A DNA stretch of 64,000 nt from Anastatus disparis. Its lineage: Eukaryota > Arthropoda > Insecta > Hymenoptera > Eupelmidae. Shown here one piece after another: positions 52,101 to 62,636 of the stretch. How positions within the stretch are numbered: position 1 is the stretch's first letter; each line of letters opens with the position of its first letter. The stretch covers positions 13,207,501 through 13,271,500 of the forward strand of contig JAFFSR010000244.1 of the NCBI GenBank assembly GCA_017163975.1, in the 5' to 3' direction. The notes below the pieces were generated by a model that had not been told where the DNA came from, ran no database searches, and worked only from the letters and a program-made list of their open reading frames with translations. The translations under genes were made by a program, and so were the position numbers.

Positions 52101-55100
52101 TGCATATACACACAAAGGTTCGAAGCACCGGGTGTATATAGCCAGCCGCTTAAGGCTGTGAAAACGATCGACAGGCTTTATATACCTTACACGGCAAAAG
52201 TGCCTCTGATGTTGTATATATAACGTGTTACACACACACACACATACAAAGCGAGTTTGGTGATGCTGCTGCTGTGGTGTATATCGGTGTCGAGCATCTC
52301 TCACGAAGGGTAGATAGAAGAGAAAAAGTGGCGTGCGACAGGTTTTTTTTTTACACGGTGATTGCATTTTATCGTTTTTTTTTTTTTCATTTTATATAAA
52401 AAGATAAGTATTATGCGTGCTAAATCTTTTTTTTCATTAACGTTTCTCTTTTTTTTTGGTTGAGAATTTCAGTTGATAAATCATAGAATGAATATATCTT
52501 CTCTAATGTTATTCTAAACTTTTTATCATTTAATGTCTAATGCTGGCGTTACATAAAAATCCATTTATTTTGATTCATCTAAGTCTGAAAATTCTATTAC
52601 GTGAACCTAAAGTGCATTTTCGAAGCATATACTTCCATATGTATCGATAAGGGTATATGTGAAAGTTGATTTTTCACGGAATAATGTTATATAAAGCGTT
52701 AAACTTCATTTATTTTTATTATTTTTATGGAAAAAATATTATAAAGTTTAAGTGAATACAATCTTATCACAAAGTTACACGTTACGCCTTGTTAAATTTC
52801 CTACCAGCTAATTATATTTCAATTATTAATGTTTCGAACTGATTGATTGTAAACATATGACTTTCACTCATCTTTACATCACCGTGTTTGTAAACATAAA
52901 AAAAAAACATTTGTTTTAACAAATTTAAAAAAAATATGTTAAAATTTTCTTGATAACAAAATCATTAAAAGGCGCTAATAGGCAAACTTGCCTGATCGAG
53001 AGAATAATCAGGAGCCCGAGAGATGGGGGATACAGGTGTAATTGAAATATTTCAAGATCTCCAAGAGTGCGCTCCTCTTAAAGTTGAAGAAAAAGAAAAA
53101 GTAAAAGCAACAACAACAAAAAAAGAAAAGAAAAGAGAGAAGAACTGGTATAAATGAGATTGTATAGTGTAGAGATCCGCGAAAGGCACGCAAGTCTAAA
53201 AACAAGTTTAAAGAGGGCGATTTTCTCTCTTTGTGGATCAGACGTTGTCTAGCTCTTGTTATAGAAAATAAATTTTTTATCTTTGTTTTTGAGATTCTTT
53301 TTGAAATTTTTTTTTTTTTTTTAATGAGAATCGATCAAAACATGATTTTTTTAAATTTAAAGTCGTTAAAACACGTAGAACATTTTTCATTTTTTCATAA
53401 ATAATTTAAATTCTTACAATTAAATGGCTTCAATATGGCTTTAACTTTTTACAGAAAATGTAGCAGATTTACGCGTAAGATTGTAAAAAGAAGATTTCTA
53501 AAAATGTAATAAACGTTTGCAGAAAACTGGATTCAGGAAGTCTTTTATAAAAATAAAAGAGAAATTTTTTAAAAAAAGCATCTAGAAATACTTAAAAATT
53601 TCAGTAAAAATTTTTGAAATTCCATCAAGTTTTTGCAATCCTGATAAAACTTTAACAATGTTTTTAATATTGAATTTTATTTCATATTTCATCAAGCTAA
53701 TTAGTTAGCATACAATACTAATTATAACATTCATAAAATATAAATAATTTCTCAGTTCATATGCTTCATCGATGAATTTAAATCTACTTTCATACACATA
53801 CGAATTGAAATCGCTCAGGCTCGCTTAGGGCGTAACATAATCGAAAAATTCTAAAAGCAGCAAAAATATAACCAGCAGCAAGCAGCAACAGCAGTCCCTC
53901 TATATAACTAAAAACTCTCTGGTCCATCTCTTGTTCATGCTTCTCCTAGAAGTGGCCTTTTAAAATCGTGGCGTCTTTTTCGGTTTCATAAGTATAGCCC
54001 TGGCAGAGCCATCAGGCCTGCTTGAGGTATTAACGTCTGGACCTAAAAGAAGAAGAAAGAAAGATGAAGAAGAAGAAGAAGAAAACGGCACGCGTCGTCG
54101 CATAGCTTTTCTCCTCGCAGACCGCGTGGCAACGTTCTCTTTCTTTCATATATGTCTATGTTTATATACAGATATATATGTATATATGTATTTGAATTTA
54201 TTTATAAATGGCCGTTTCACTTTCTTCATCTCTTTCTCTTTAGACTTGTACTTTTGTCGGTGTTATATCTTCTTTCTTTTTCTCGGGATAGACGTGCTAG
54301 AAGAAGAAGCGTCGATAGACTTTTAGACATGCAACTTACAGAGAGTATGCTTGTTTATCGGCCCACTCGATTTATCTGTTTCGTTTCTTTCCTGTGCTTT
54401 TTTATTTCTTCTTTTTATTTCTTGCCTTTTTTTTCTTTTATTTTTTGTTCGGTATTAAGAGTTTCGATGCTATGTACCAAACTTTTTCCAAGCGGTCAGA
54501 GGCTTTTGAGAAGTGTTGGATGAAAGTTTAAATAGAAAATTTAAGGGTTAAACCAGTTTTTTTTTTTTTTGCGAAAATATTTGTATTTGAAGGGGATGTA
54601 AGAGAATTGTATGATTTAAACAACATACTAGTATTCTAAGATTTTGAACATTATTTAAAAATTATTGGAAGATATTCCTAGATGGCGATCATCTTTAGTT
54701 TTGTGTTTGTTTAAAAAATATTTTAATAAGATTTATATACTTAGAAAATTGGAATATTTAGCATCTTTCACCTTATACTCCGACTTAAATATTTTAATGA
54801 AAAGATTGAAAGGAAATTAATAAGATTTAATTGCTAAGTGTTCATTAAGTGTAATTAAAATTCGTTCTTAATGTTTAGATTTACTTAATTATAATAAAAA
54901 TCACCCAAATTTATTATTATTTTGGATAACGCTGCGCTGCAATGTATGAGTAAGAAAATAAATTTAAAGTTATGTGCGTAAAACTTATAATAATATGAAT
55001 ACATTTCGCTTAAAGAATCGTCTAAAAATTATCTTTAAATTTTCCATTAAGATTGATTGCAAAGTTTTTTATATGATGTATTTGTTGTGGTGAAAATATT

Positions 55101-55976
55101 GACTTGAAAATTTATAGGAACGAATTGGAATCTTAATAAGTAAGTTTAGAAAGTACAAATTAAAATGAATCAAAATTAATCTACAATATCTTACCTTTCT
55201 CTGCTTCTTTTTTTTCTTTAATTGTTCTTAAAACAAAAGTGATTTATAGCTGGACACGTAACGAGGGAAAATTTAATTTTGTTAGTTTGTTAGGTACGTT
55301 ATTGTAACAATTTAATCTATAGTTTCAAATGATTTTTTGAGAAAGTGTTAACTTTATTTTTGATACATTAATTTAGTAATAATTATATTAAAATTTTTTC
55401 TTTAATGTTGCCACCAGTTATGAATTAAATTATAAACAATATTATATTTTTAACGATAATACTTTAATGACTTATATTCACATTATTTTGAACTTAAGTT
55501 TGAAAACGTAATTGAATTTTGAAATATGGGTAAATACTAGTTTATTATTGATATTACAGCAACAAACCATTTAGCAAACATAATTATTTTTCTAATGCAA
55601 ACTGATAAAACTTCGTTAATTTATATTATAAAATAATATAATTTTTTTAATACAACTACATTTAAAGTAATGCATTTATAAACTTTTGGAAATTTCTCAT
55701 TTATTTTGCTTATTGAAATTATGTACAAAGTAAATTCTCGCTGTTTTTACTCATTTTCACAGTTTTCCCAATATACTACTTATGCATATTCGAAAATTGG
55801 GTAAAAAATTTTCAGAAAGATGCAACCACAAATAAAACAATCTAATAAATAAAATCACTAGACTTCGTATTATTTAAGGAAAATGAAATTTTTTTTTTAA
55901 TATTAATTAAATTTTAACAAGCATTATTATTTCAAAATAGTCAAAGTTTATATTTAAAAAACAATCAGGATGCTGT
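49151..55976 (+). other. Netrin intron, fourth segment
   Basis: No exon is seen. GC-raised, GA-repeat-rich patches lie at about 50670-51060 and 52010-52340, and a CT-rich patch at 53860-54500. Overlapping open frames there (for example 51948-52367 minus) derive from simple sequence. The remainder is AT-rich. Confidence 0.5.
52013..52036. repeat. AG dinucleotide microsatellite (12 units)
   Basis: Twenty-four bases of uninterrupted AG at the left edge of a GC-raised intronic patch; a candidate GAGA-factor site cluster. Confidence 0.9.
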
Positions 55977-56145
55977 GAGGTCTGCAGTGGCACTTAATAG
56001 ATTGTTAAATTTGTAATTTGATGACTAGAGTTCTAATCCAGATTAAGCATCACAATTAACATGTGCTTTGTTCACAAATATGTTGGAAACCTTTTTTGCT
56101 AATTAGCACTTCAAGGATAGCAGAAATGTAGCAACACTAAAAAAA
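55977..56145 (+). mobile_element. Degraded tRNA-derived SINE
   Basis: The head GAGGTCTGCAGTGGC is followed by a deleted or diverged A-box region, a weak B box (AGTTCTAATCC), ACATGTGCTTTGTTCACAAA, TTTGCTAATTAGCAC and a decayed tail (GTAGCAACACTAAAAAAAAT). Divergence is much greater than in the copies at 23272 or 40116, so this is an old insertion. Confidence 0.75.
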
Positions 56146-57306
56146 ATTAGGATGTGTTTGCCATTTACTGCATTCAATATTAATTTTATTTTTTGAATAA
56201 AAATAAATTTTAAATTTTCATTTAACTTTTTATTATCTGAGAAAATATTGATCGAATCAAAGGTAGAGATTACTGTTGAATATAACAAATGATAAAAAAA
56301 TAAGAAACGTAGCATCATTTCCTCCGTATAATATGAGCTTCAATAAATCAAATAAATTTTTGAAAGGGCTTATTCCTCAATATAAAATATCATAAATACA
56401 ACCTTCAATACTTATTTTTTTTCTCTCCTTTCATCGTTCTTTTACAATTTCACTCGATAAAAATAAAAATTGTAACGAATTCACTGTCAGTAAATTTAAA
56501 TACAATCTTTCCTGATACCTTCCCTTTATGCTTCTTTCAATATCATTGTTTGAGATCGCATGAGAAATGAGAAGTTTGACATGAGGCTATAAGGTAATAA
56601 AATTTAAAAAAAAGAAGCAAGACTGTACTAACCATTCGTAACAAAATATTCATTAAAAACATAAAAAGCATTTTATTTATACGAACATTTATTATAAGCG
56701 TGCACAATAAATAGTTAACGTACAGCCGAGCGTTTATTGTAATTTTTAATTAAAAAAATAATAATGATAACCAAAAATATCGTAAATAATAATCTTTTTA
56801 TTTTTTTTTCGCCTCTTTTATCTGTCATATATACTTCAAGAGAGCCCAAAAGATATGACAACGGTTATAATGTAAGACAAAGATTCCTTGTAGCTTCATA
56901 CGCATAATCGCACATGTTTCATGCATTTATCATTTCAATCTAATTTTAATCTTTCCCTCTCTATCTCTCTCTTTCTCTCAAATTCCTTTTCTTTTGTTTT
57001 TTTTTCATTTTTACTCGAATGCCGTAGTGTATGCATGCACATTCTTTTTTTATTTTTTATTCCTCTTTTTCCAGTGCGAGTTTCTTTCTCGAGCGTAAGT
57101 TTTATGATCTTACATACCGTGCTCGCAGAAAAAAAAGCAAAGTTTACGAGAGATTCTATTGTACGATTTTCTCATGTGAAGGTCTTGTTTTTAATTTGTA
57201 AAATAAAAAATTATTTTGATTTTCTCTTTGGTTTATTAATTTTAGTTAAAATTAGGTCTAATGGTACCACTATTGTGAAGACTTAGGCTTAAATTAAGCT
57301 TTTTTA
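56146..57306 (+). other. Netrin intron, fifth segment
   Basis: AT-rich with a CT-rich patch around 56940-57090; no exon or RNA gene seen. Confidence 0.55.
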
Positions 57307-57499
57307 TTTAATTTAACGTCGCTGTATTTATGCTATCATTACGATGCTAATTAGCGACGGAGGCTTTTAGTGTATTTCTGAACAAAGCACTTGTATCATT
57401 TACAGTGATGCTTGTATCAATCGTCCGAGAGCGGGATTCGAACTCAGAACCTCGAGTTCATGAATCGATCGCTCTACCGACTGAGCTACTAAAGACCTC
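57307..57499 (-). mobile_element. tRNA-derived SINE, full-length copy antisense to netrin
   Basis: The minus strand reads a GAGGTCTTTAGTAGCTCAGT head leading into CGGTAGAGCGATCG, a GTTCGAATCCCGCTCTCGGA B-box region, body with the TTGTTCAG-like motif, then CCTCCGTCGCTAATTAGCAT and ACAGCGACGTTAAATTAAAT. CGTCGCT and AGCGACG are intact for the terminal hairpin. Confidence 0.9.
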
Positions 57500-59403
57500 T
57501 GATCATTAAGTATTATCTCTGACTATTAAAGTGAATTTTCGATTCTTGCTGGCGCTGATGTAACGTTTTGTATGATTTGTGAGATACTCGATTGAAAAAT
57601 TGTTTTGAACGATAATTAAGTTGCTTTACAAATACTTGATCATTGAAAAGTTTGATTTTATTGAAGTTCTAAATGGAATTTGTTTTGTATTTTTACTAAC
57701 CGATTGATTTACGTAAATAAATTTAAATTAATAGGATATTTTTTGTAAGTATAAAGAATAGGAAATTAATAAATATGTAAGTAAAAATTATTTTTCATGA
57801 ATGATAATAAATGAATTATGTTATAATAAACTTTTATTATTTTTGATTAATTTACTAAATCAAAAAAAAAAAAAATAATACCTCTTATAAGAATATTCAA
57901 ATACGCATAACAAGTTTGACTTCTGCTGCGTAAAACTACGTCGTGGATACAAATAAACAAATTTTTTTCTTCAAAAAACTCGTTTCCTTAAATGTAAAAA
58001 TAATATTTCTTCTAAAAAAAGTTCATTCATTTGCATATCTCTGAAAAAAAATTGACCTTTAAATGCAAAAAATTAAAAATTCAAATGATGTTTTACAGTT
58101 AGTTATATTGTAATTACAGATTGTAATATTGCAATTATCAATAAGAAAAAAAAAATCCATCAAACGAAATGCATGTGTGTCAAAAGTAATATACACTACT
58201 GATTATCATAGACTATTTTGTTTTTTATCATCGTCAAGTTAGACAGTTGTGTCGATTAAACACAAGGTTAAAATACTCTAAATACTTCTATGATTTGCTT
58301 TAACATAACTTTTTTTTTAATAGCTAATAGGATGTTACTTTTTATGTTGCAGGTATGTTCGATTTATTCACAAGTTCAATTTATTCATCATCATTTTTTT
58401 AAGTAAGTATAAAACTATAATCGTTTCGATGCAAATGGGTTTCGCGACATTATAGATATCACTATGAATTTATGTTCCTAATTATAAAATGTTTGAAAAT
58501 CTAAAAAAATTTATCATCGATAAATAGTTCGATTAATTTTTAAGTTTGATTATCTTTTACCAAAAACTTAATTTTCAAATGATTATATCTTAAATTAAGT
58601 AGCAAAAAAATTCTAATTTTTCTTGTTTCTTTTTTGTTTGTTTATCTCGTAATTTGGAATGAATAAATATAATGAAAGAATATTAAAAATGAATGTTTTA
58701 TATAATAACAGTAAATCTCAGTTTCAATGACATTTATTTATTTTTAATAATATTCATAGATACAATATAGGTCAAATCAACAATTCAAAAATTCATTTAA
58801 AATTGTTAATCATAGTGTCCACTAAGATCGAGAATTCATTCATTAAAAATAAATACCACACGTTCTTGGTTCACGCAATTAAATTGAAATGATCTAGAGA
58901 TATAAATCTAAAATCTTAATCAAAATACAACATCGAAAATGCCCGTCCATCCAAAAACTAAATTCCTTAAAAAAAAGAGAGATAAAAATAAAAAAAAAGG
59001 AATGAAAACTGAATTTTAAAAGGCATCTATTAAATAATCAAGGAAACACTGTAATAAACGTTCGAGCGAAGCCAGCGACGGTACAGACGGTCTCGTTAAT
59101 TTCGGATTTATTCGTAGAAATCCTCCGATGTGTCGGCCGCGCGAGAGGAGTACAGCCTTGCGTCTACCGTAAATTTAAAGAGTCTGCATTATAAGCTTAT
59201 ACATATGACACTCTAGCATACGCACACACACAGCGCTGCCTATAACTTGTCGCTACTCTCAACACGCCTTCTCATTCAAAGTTCAAAGTGTGTGCGTGTA
59301 TCGAGCACCAGAAAATTTCTGTGTGTATTAAAGTGAGAATAAAGTCATACGTCGTTCACGCACTTTGGAAAAATAAATAACCCGCATAAAAAAAATTTGT
59401 ATT
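57500..59403 (+). other. Netrin intron, sixth segment
   Basis: AT-rich until about 59040. From there to about 59350 the DNA is clearly more GC-rich and complex (for example TCGGCCGCGCGAGAGGAG near 59133) without an open frame. No netrin exon is recognised. Confidence 0.5.
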
Positions 59404-59590
59404 GCCAAGATATTGGTGAAACAATATCCAATATATTGCATTTATTTAATAATCCCTTGGCAAAATTTTTCCAATATTTCGCCAACATTTAGCATTTATC
59501 AATCCCTAGGGCCAAAACCCACATTATTCCCACATATTGGCAATATATTGGATATTGCTGATATATTGGATATTGCTATATCAATATGTA
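59404..59590. repeat. Cluster of short ATATTGG / CCAATAT motifs in both orientations
   Basis: TCCAATATATTGC, TTCCAATATTTCGCC, ATATTGGCAATATATTGG and GATATATTGGATATTGC recur within 190 bases, with the left half mostly in one orientation and the right half in the other. Such clusters resemble subterminal repeats of DNA transposons and would fit the left flank of the inverted-repeat element that follows. Confidence 0.55.
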
Positions 59591-59795
59591 TAATGATAAA
59601 TAATTTCAAATAAAAAATCAAAGTTTTACCACATTTAATTGAAAACTTTTTAACTTTTTTTTATATCATATCTATAAAGTATACAATATAGGTGATATTA
59701 AAATCTTTAATATAATATATAAAAATAAAATATTGGTAAATTAAATTCAGAAATCTTTTTTTGCAAAACAAAAAATATATTTAGTAAAATAATTT

Positions 59796-60025
59796 TTCAA
59801 GTCAAATTTTACGAATATAAATATAACAAAAAATATATTATACTAATTGTATATTTACATTACAATTTGGTTGAAATAATTTTTGAGTAACAGAAATGTT
59901 AAATCAAATTTAATCAACACAAATCGACTTATGTCATTTTTGTAAATAAGAAAAAGATTAAATCATTTTTAATTTTAATAAATACAACTTAAAGAAAATA
60001 GTTCATATATTTTATTGTTCAAAAT
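59796..60025. repeat. Left 230-bp arm of a long inverted repeat
   Basis: Read base by base, this segment equals the reverse complement of 63771-64000 with no mismatch that I could find, from TTCAAGTCAAATTTTACGAA to TTTATTGTTCAAAAT. Inward from 60025 the similarity stops abruptly. Outward, the partner lies beyond the window end, so the true arm may be longer. Confidence 0.93.
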
Positions 60026-60259
60026 GTTTCATTAATTTGAATAATGACGATTCTTTATGTCTTTAATGTAATAATAATTCAATAAATTATTTTCTTGAAA
60101 TTTCTTTAATTTCACAATTAAAAACATTATACAAACGACCTTATTTTTACGAAAAAATAATTAAATGTCCTAGAAATCAGTCACTTCAAGCTCAAAAAAT
60201 TTTTTTTCACACTCAGGGCATGAAATTCAATTTTTTATGTCTATTCTTAGAGGCTAAAA
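60026..60259. other. AT-rich DNA inside the inverted-repeat element
   Basis: No feature recognised. Confidence 0.5.
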
Positions 60260-60434
60260 TAGCTCTTTTTTACCCAAGGGCAAAAATAGTACATTGTGCA
60301 ACAAGGGAGCAAAATAGGTGTTTGCCGACGAGTGCGTGTTTGTCGCTCGAGCGTAGCGAGAGCGACAAATCGCACGAGTCGACAAACACCTATATGCTCC
60401 CGCGTTGCGCATACTATTTTCTCACGCGAAGAGC
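60260..60434. repeat. Imperfect palindrome, family P copy 1
   Basis: Arms AATAGTACATTGTGCAAC ... AAGGGAGCAAAATAGGTGTT ... TTTGTCGCTC and their complements meet at a GAGCGTAGC centre. Similar arms recur at 61505-61585 and 62490-62636, so this is a repeat family within the element. An open frame reading through it is a by-product. Confidence 0.85.
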
Positions 60435-60540
60435 ATCAAAAATATTATTTTTCTAACAAGCGCGCAAAATTCTAAGAATGACAAACTGTCATCTGTGATA
60501 GCATGTACAATCTTGTTCGAAGGCTATTAAGATCGTAAGA

Positions 60541-60652
60541 GGTAGTCGAGGTCGGGGCGCAGGACGGGGTCCAGGGGCGGAGCCCCGGTGGGGGCGCAGG
60601 GGGCGAAGCCCCTGCCGGGGGGGTTCGGGGGGGCAGCGCCCCCCCGCCTCCA
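60541..60652. repeat. GC-rich block with three GC hairpins
   Basis: G+C is extreme for this genome and ends abruptly at an A run. Three hairpins follow each other: GGGGC-GGA-GCCCC (60574-60586), CAGGGGGC-GAA-GCCCCTG (60597-60614) and GGGGGGGC-AGC-GCCCCCCC (60627-60645). G runs could also form a quadruplex. An 84-codon Pro/Arg-rich minus frame crosses it but looks like a composition artefact. Confidence 0.85.
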
Positions 60653-60751
60653 AAAAAATAAATAATATTACTAATATAAAAATAAAATTAATAAAACCAT
60701 TAACGGCAGGCCAGAGTAAAACCTGATATTGACCGAGTAACAATTGAGTTG

Positions 60752-61050
60752 TTTGTTATTTACTCAAGTATTAAACGGTGAATCTGCAAATTAAAAGCTG
60801 AGCGCAATAGATATTATTATTATGAACATCTATGCACAAGAAAAAAAAAATCTACCGATTTATTTTTGAGAAAAGTAAGTAACGCCAAAGTGAAAGTTTA
60901 TGTTTATAATATTTTCGCGTTACTTACTTTTCTCAAAAACAAAGCGATAGATTTTTTTCTTCTTGTGCATAAATATTTGTAATAATAATATCTATTGCGC
61001 TCAGCTTTTAATTTGCAGATTCACCGTTTAATACTTGAGTAAATAACAAA
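60752..61050. repeat. 299-bp foldback element
   Basis: Left arm from TTTGTTATTTACTCAAGTAT through AAACGGTGAATCTGCAAATT and AGCTGAGCGCAATAGATATT to AAAAGTAAGTAACGC. The right arm is its complement with only scattered mismatches, over about 140 bases per arm and almost no loop. There is no coding capacity. A MITE or a hairpin-forming inverted duplication are the alternatives. Confidence 0.88.
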
Positions 61051-61504
61051 AATCTCAGTTAGACAAGTTTTCAATACTATATATATATTTTTCTTATAAT
61101 ACATTAAAAATTAAATTAAATTTTTATTTATTCAAATTTAACATGTTTCGCGGAAATCGTCCATCGCTAACTTGTAATTCCAAGAATTTACGATTCGGCG
61201 TTGAATACTTGGCTGATATTATAAGGATATGAAAATGTCTTCGATGCAACGTGCAAGATTAAATATTACATAAATAATACTCGAAAAAATCAATGCTAAA
61301 TAGACTGAAAGTTGCTACTGATATATGTGAACTTTTTCGAGGAATTTGTTCACCCCTGACTTGTAATTCGGGGAATTTACAATTCGCAGAATTGACCATT
61401 CTAAGTGAAGCACTTAACTGATGTATAAAAAGCATCGAGTTACACACACTGACTGATGTATAAAAATATCGGGTTACATTATCGAGCCTGTTAAAAGTTC
61501 GAAT
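61051..61504. other. Spacer within the element
   Basis: Moderately complex AT-rich DNA; short near-repeats of ACTTGTAATTC followed by ATTTACGATTCG-like sequence occur twice (about 61170-61200 and 61360-61390). No gene is seen. Confidence 0.45.
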
Positions 61505-61585
61505 TCATTTTGCTCCCTAGGGAGGCAAAGAGGTATTTTGCTCCCTCACAACAGCTGGTCAAAATAGTATTTTGCGCTCTGAGTG
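61505..61585. repeat. Family P palindrome, degenerate partial copy
   Basis: The minus strand reads AAAATACTATTTTGACC, GTTGTGAGGGAGCAAAATAC and CTCTTTGCC, matching one arm of the palindromes at 60260 and 62490. The second arm is reduced to a short TTTTGCTCCCTAGGG. Confidence 0.6.
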
Positions 61586-61649
61586 CGAGAAAGTAATTTT
61601 CTAATAAGCGTAATTGATTTTTACCAAGAAATTTACTTTTCGTGTCTCA

Positions 61650-62330
61650 GAGTTATACTGAATGGCGGATGAGTCTATGTATAAATTGAGTAATGGGTGC
61701 ATGGCGCAATGAATTCATAGGTGGATTTATGGGACGATAAAATGACGGCTCAATGGTTCGATGGACAGATCGATAAATATGACGATAGGTCGATGGGCGG
61801 ATAAATATTAATGTCGATGGATCACTAAATGAATACGTCGATGGGTTGATAGACTGATTGGTGGATAGATGAAATAGTCGATGGGTTAATGGGCGCATGG
61901 ATGAATTTTTTCGAAGGGTTTATGGGCCGATGGGCGGATAGATGTATTTGTCGATTGGTTGACGGTCCGTTGGGCGGATAGATGAATTTGTCGATGGGTT
62001 GATGGGCGGAATTTGTTGATGAGTGGAAAAAAGAATTCGTTGATGGGTTAATGGATGGATGAATTTTTTGGTGGATGTCAGAAGTTGAATGGGTCGATAA
62101 GTTGATAGGTCTATTGATCGATTAATTCATGGGTAAATGGGTTAATTGGTCAATAAATCAATGGGTCGATAGGTTCATGGTTCAATAAATTGATGGTTGC
62201 ATGGGTAGATGGGTCAAAGAGTACGTGGATCGGCAGGATGATGGGTCAATGGATTCATGGGCCGATGGGTCATTGGTTTTGATGAGTTGATCTGTCGATG
62301 GGCTGATGGGTTCGTGGGCAATTTCTTTAA
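61650..62330. repeat. Degenerate tandem repeat of GATGGG-type units
   Basis: About 680 bp built from GATGGGTTGATGGG, GATGGGCGGATAGATG and TCGATGGGT variants. One stretch repeats with a 40-base period (GGGCGGATAGATG...TTTGTCGAT). Open frames through it on either strand are Pro/Ser/Thr/Ile/His-rich repeats of the unit and are not credible proteins. Confidence 0.85.
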
Positions 62331-62489
62331 TTTTCCTCCTTTCGTACCCAACTGCTTCTTGCCGAGGCAAATTCGACAGTCTTATTTTCTCATTTTCATT
62401 TTAATTTTATCATCTATTAATGACGTTATTTTTTGTATTATTTATGAATTTATTTTTAATGTGGCTAAATTTGACGCCCTTCGTGTATG

Positions 62490-62636
62490 AAAAAGTAATA
62501 TGTTATCTACGGAAGTAAAGGTGTTTTTGCCCTCGTCTTTATTGTCACCCTCGCTTCGCTCAGGCTTCAAACTCGACTCAGGCAAAAATCACCTATTTTA
62601 CTCCCTTGGTTAACAATGTACTATTCTGATATTTAT
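62490..62636. repeat. Imperfect palindrome, family P copy 2
   Basis: Left arm AGTAATATGTTATCTACGG, AAGTAAAGGTGTTTTTGCC and right arm GGCAAAAATCACCTATTTT, ACTCCCTTGGTTAACAATGT pair around a CCTCGCTTCGCTCAGG centre. It is homologous to copy 1 at 60260. Its right end overlaps the first codons of the transposase-like frame. Confidence 0.8.

Noticed and set aside
51948..52367. 139-codon minus-strand frame
   Set aside because: Crosses an AG microsatellite and simple repeats, giving Leu/Ser runs; no protein resemblance.
60489..60743. Pro/Arg-rich minus-strand frame across the GC block
   Set aside because: Explained by the hairpin-forming GC sequence; no start context or homology.
61653..61898. Ser/Thr/Pro/His-rich minus-strand frame
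   Set aside because: Translation of the degenerate GATGGG repeat array, not a protein.
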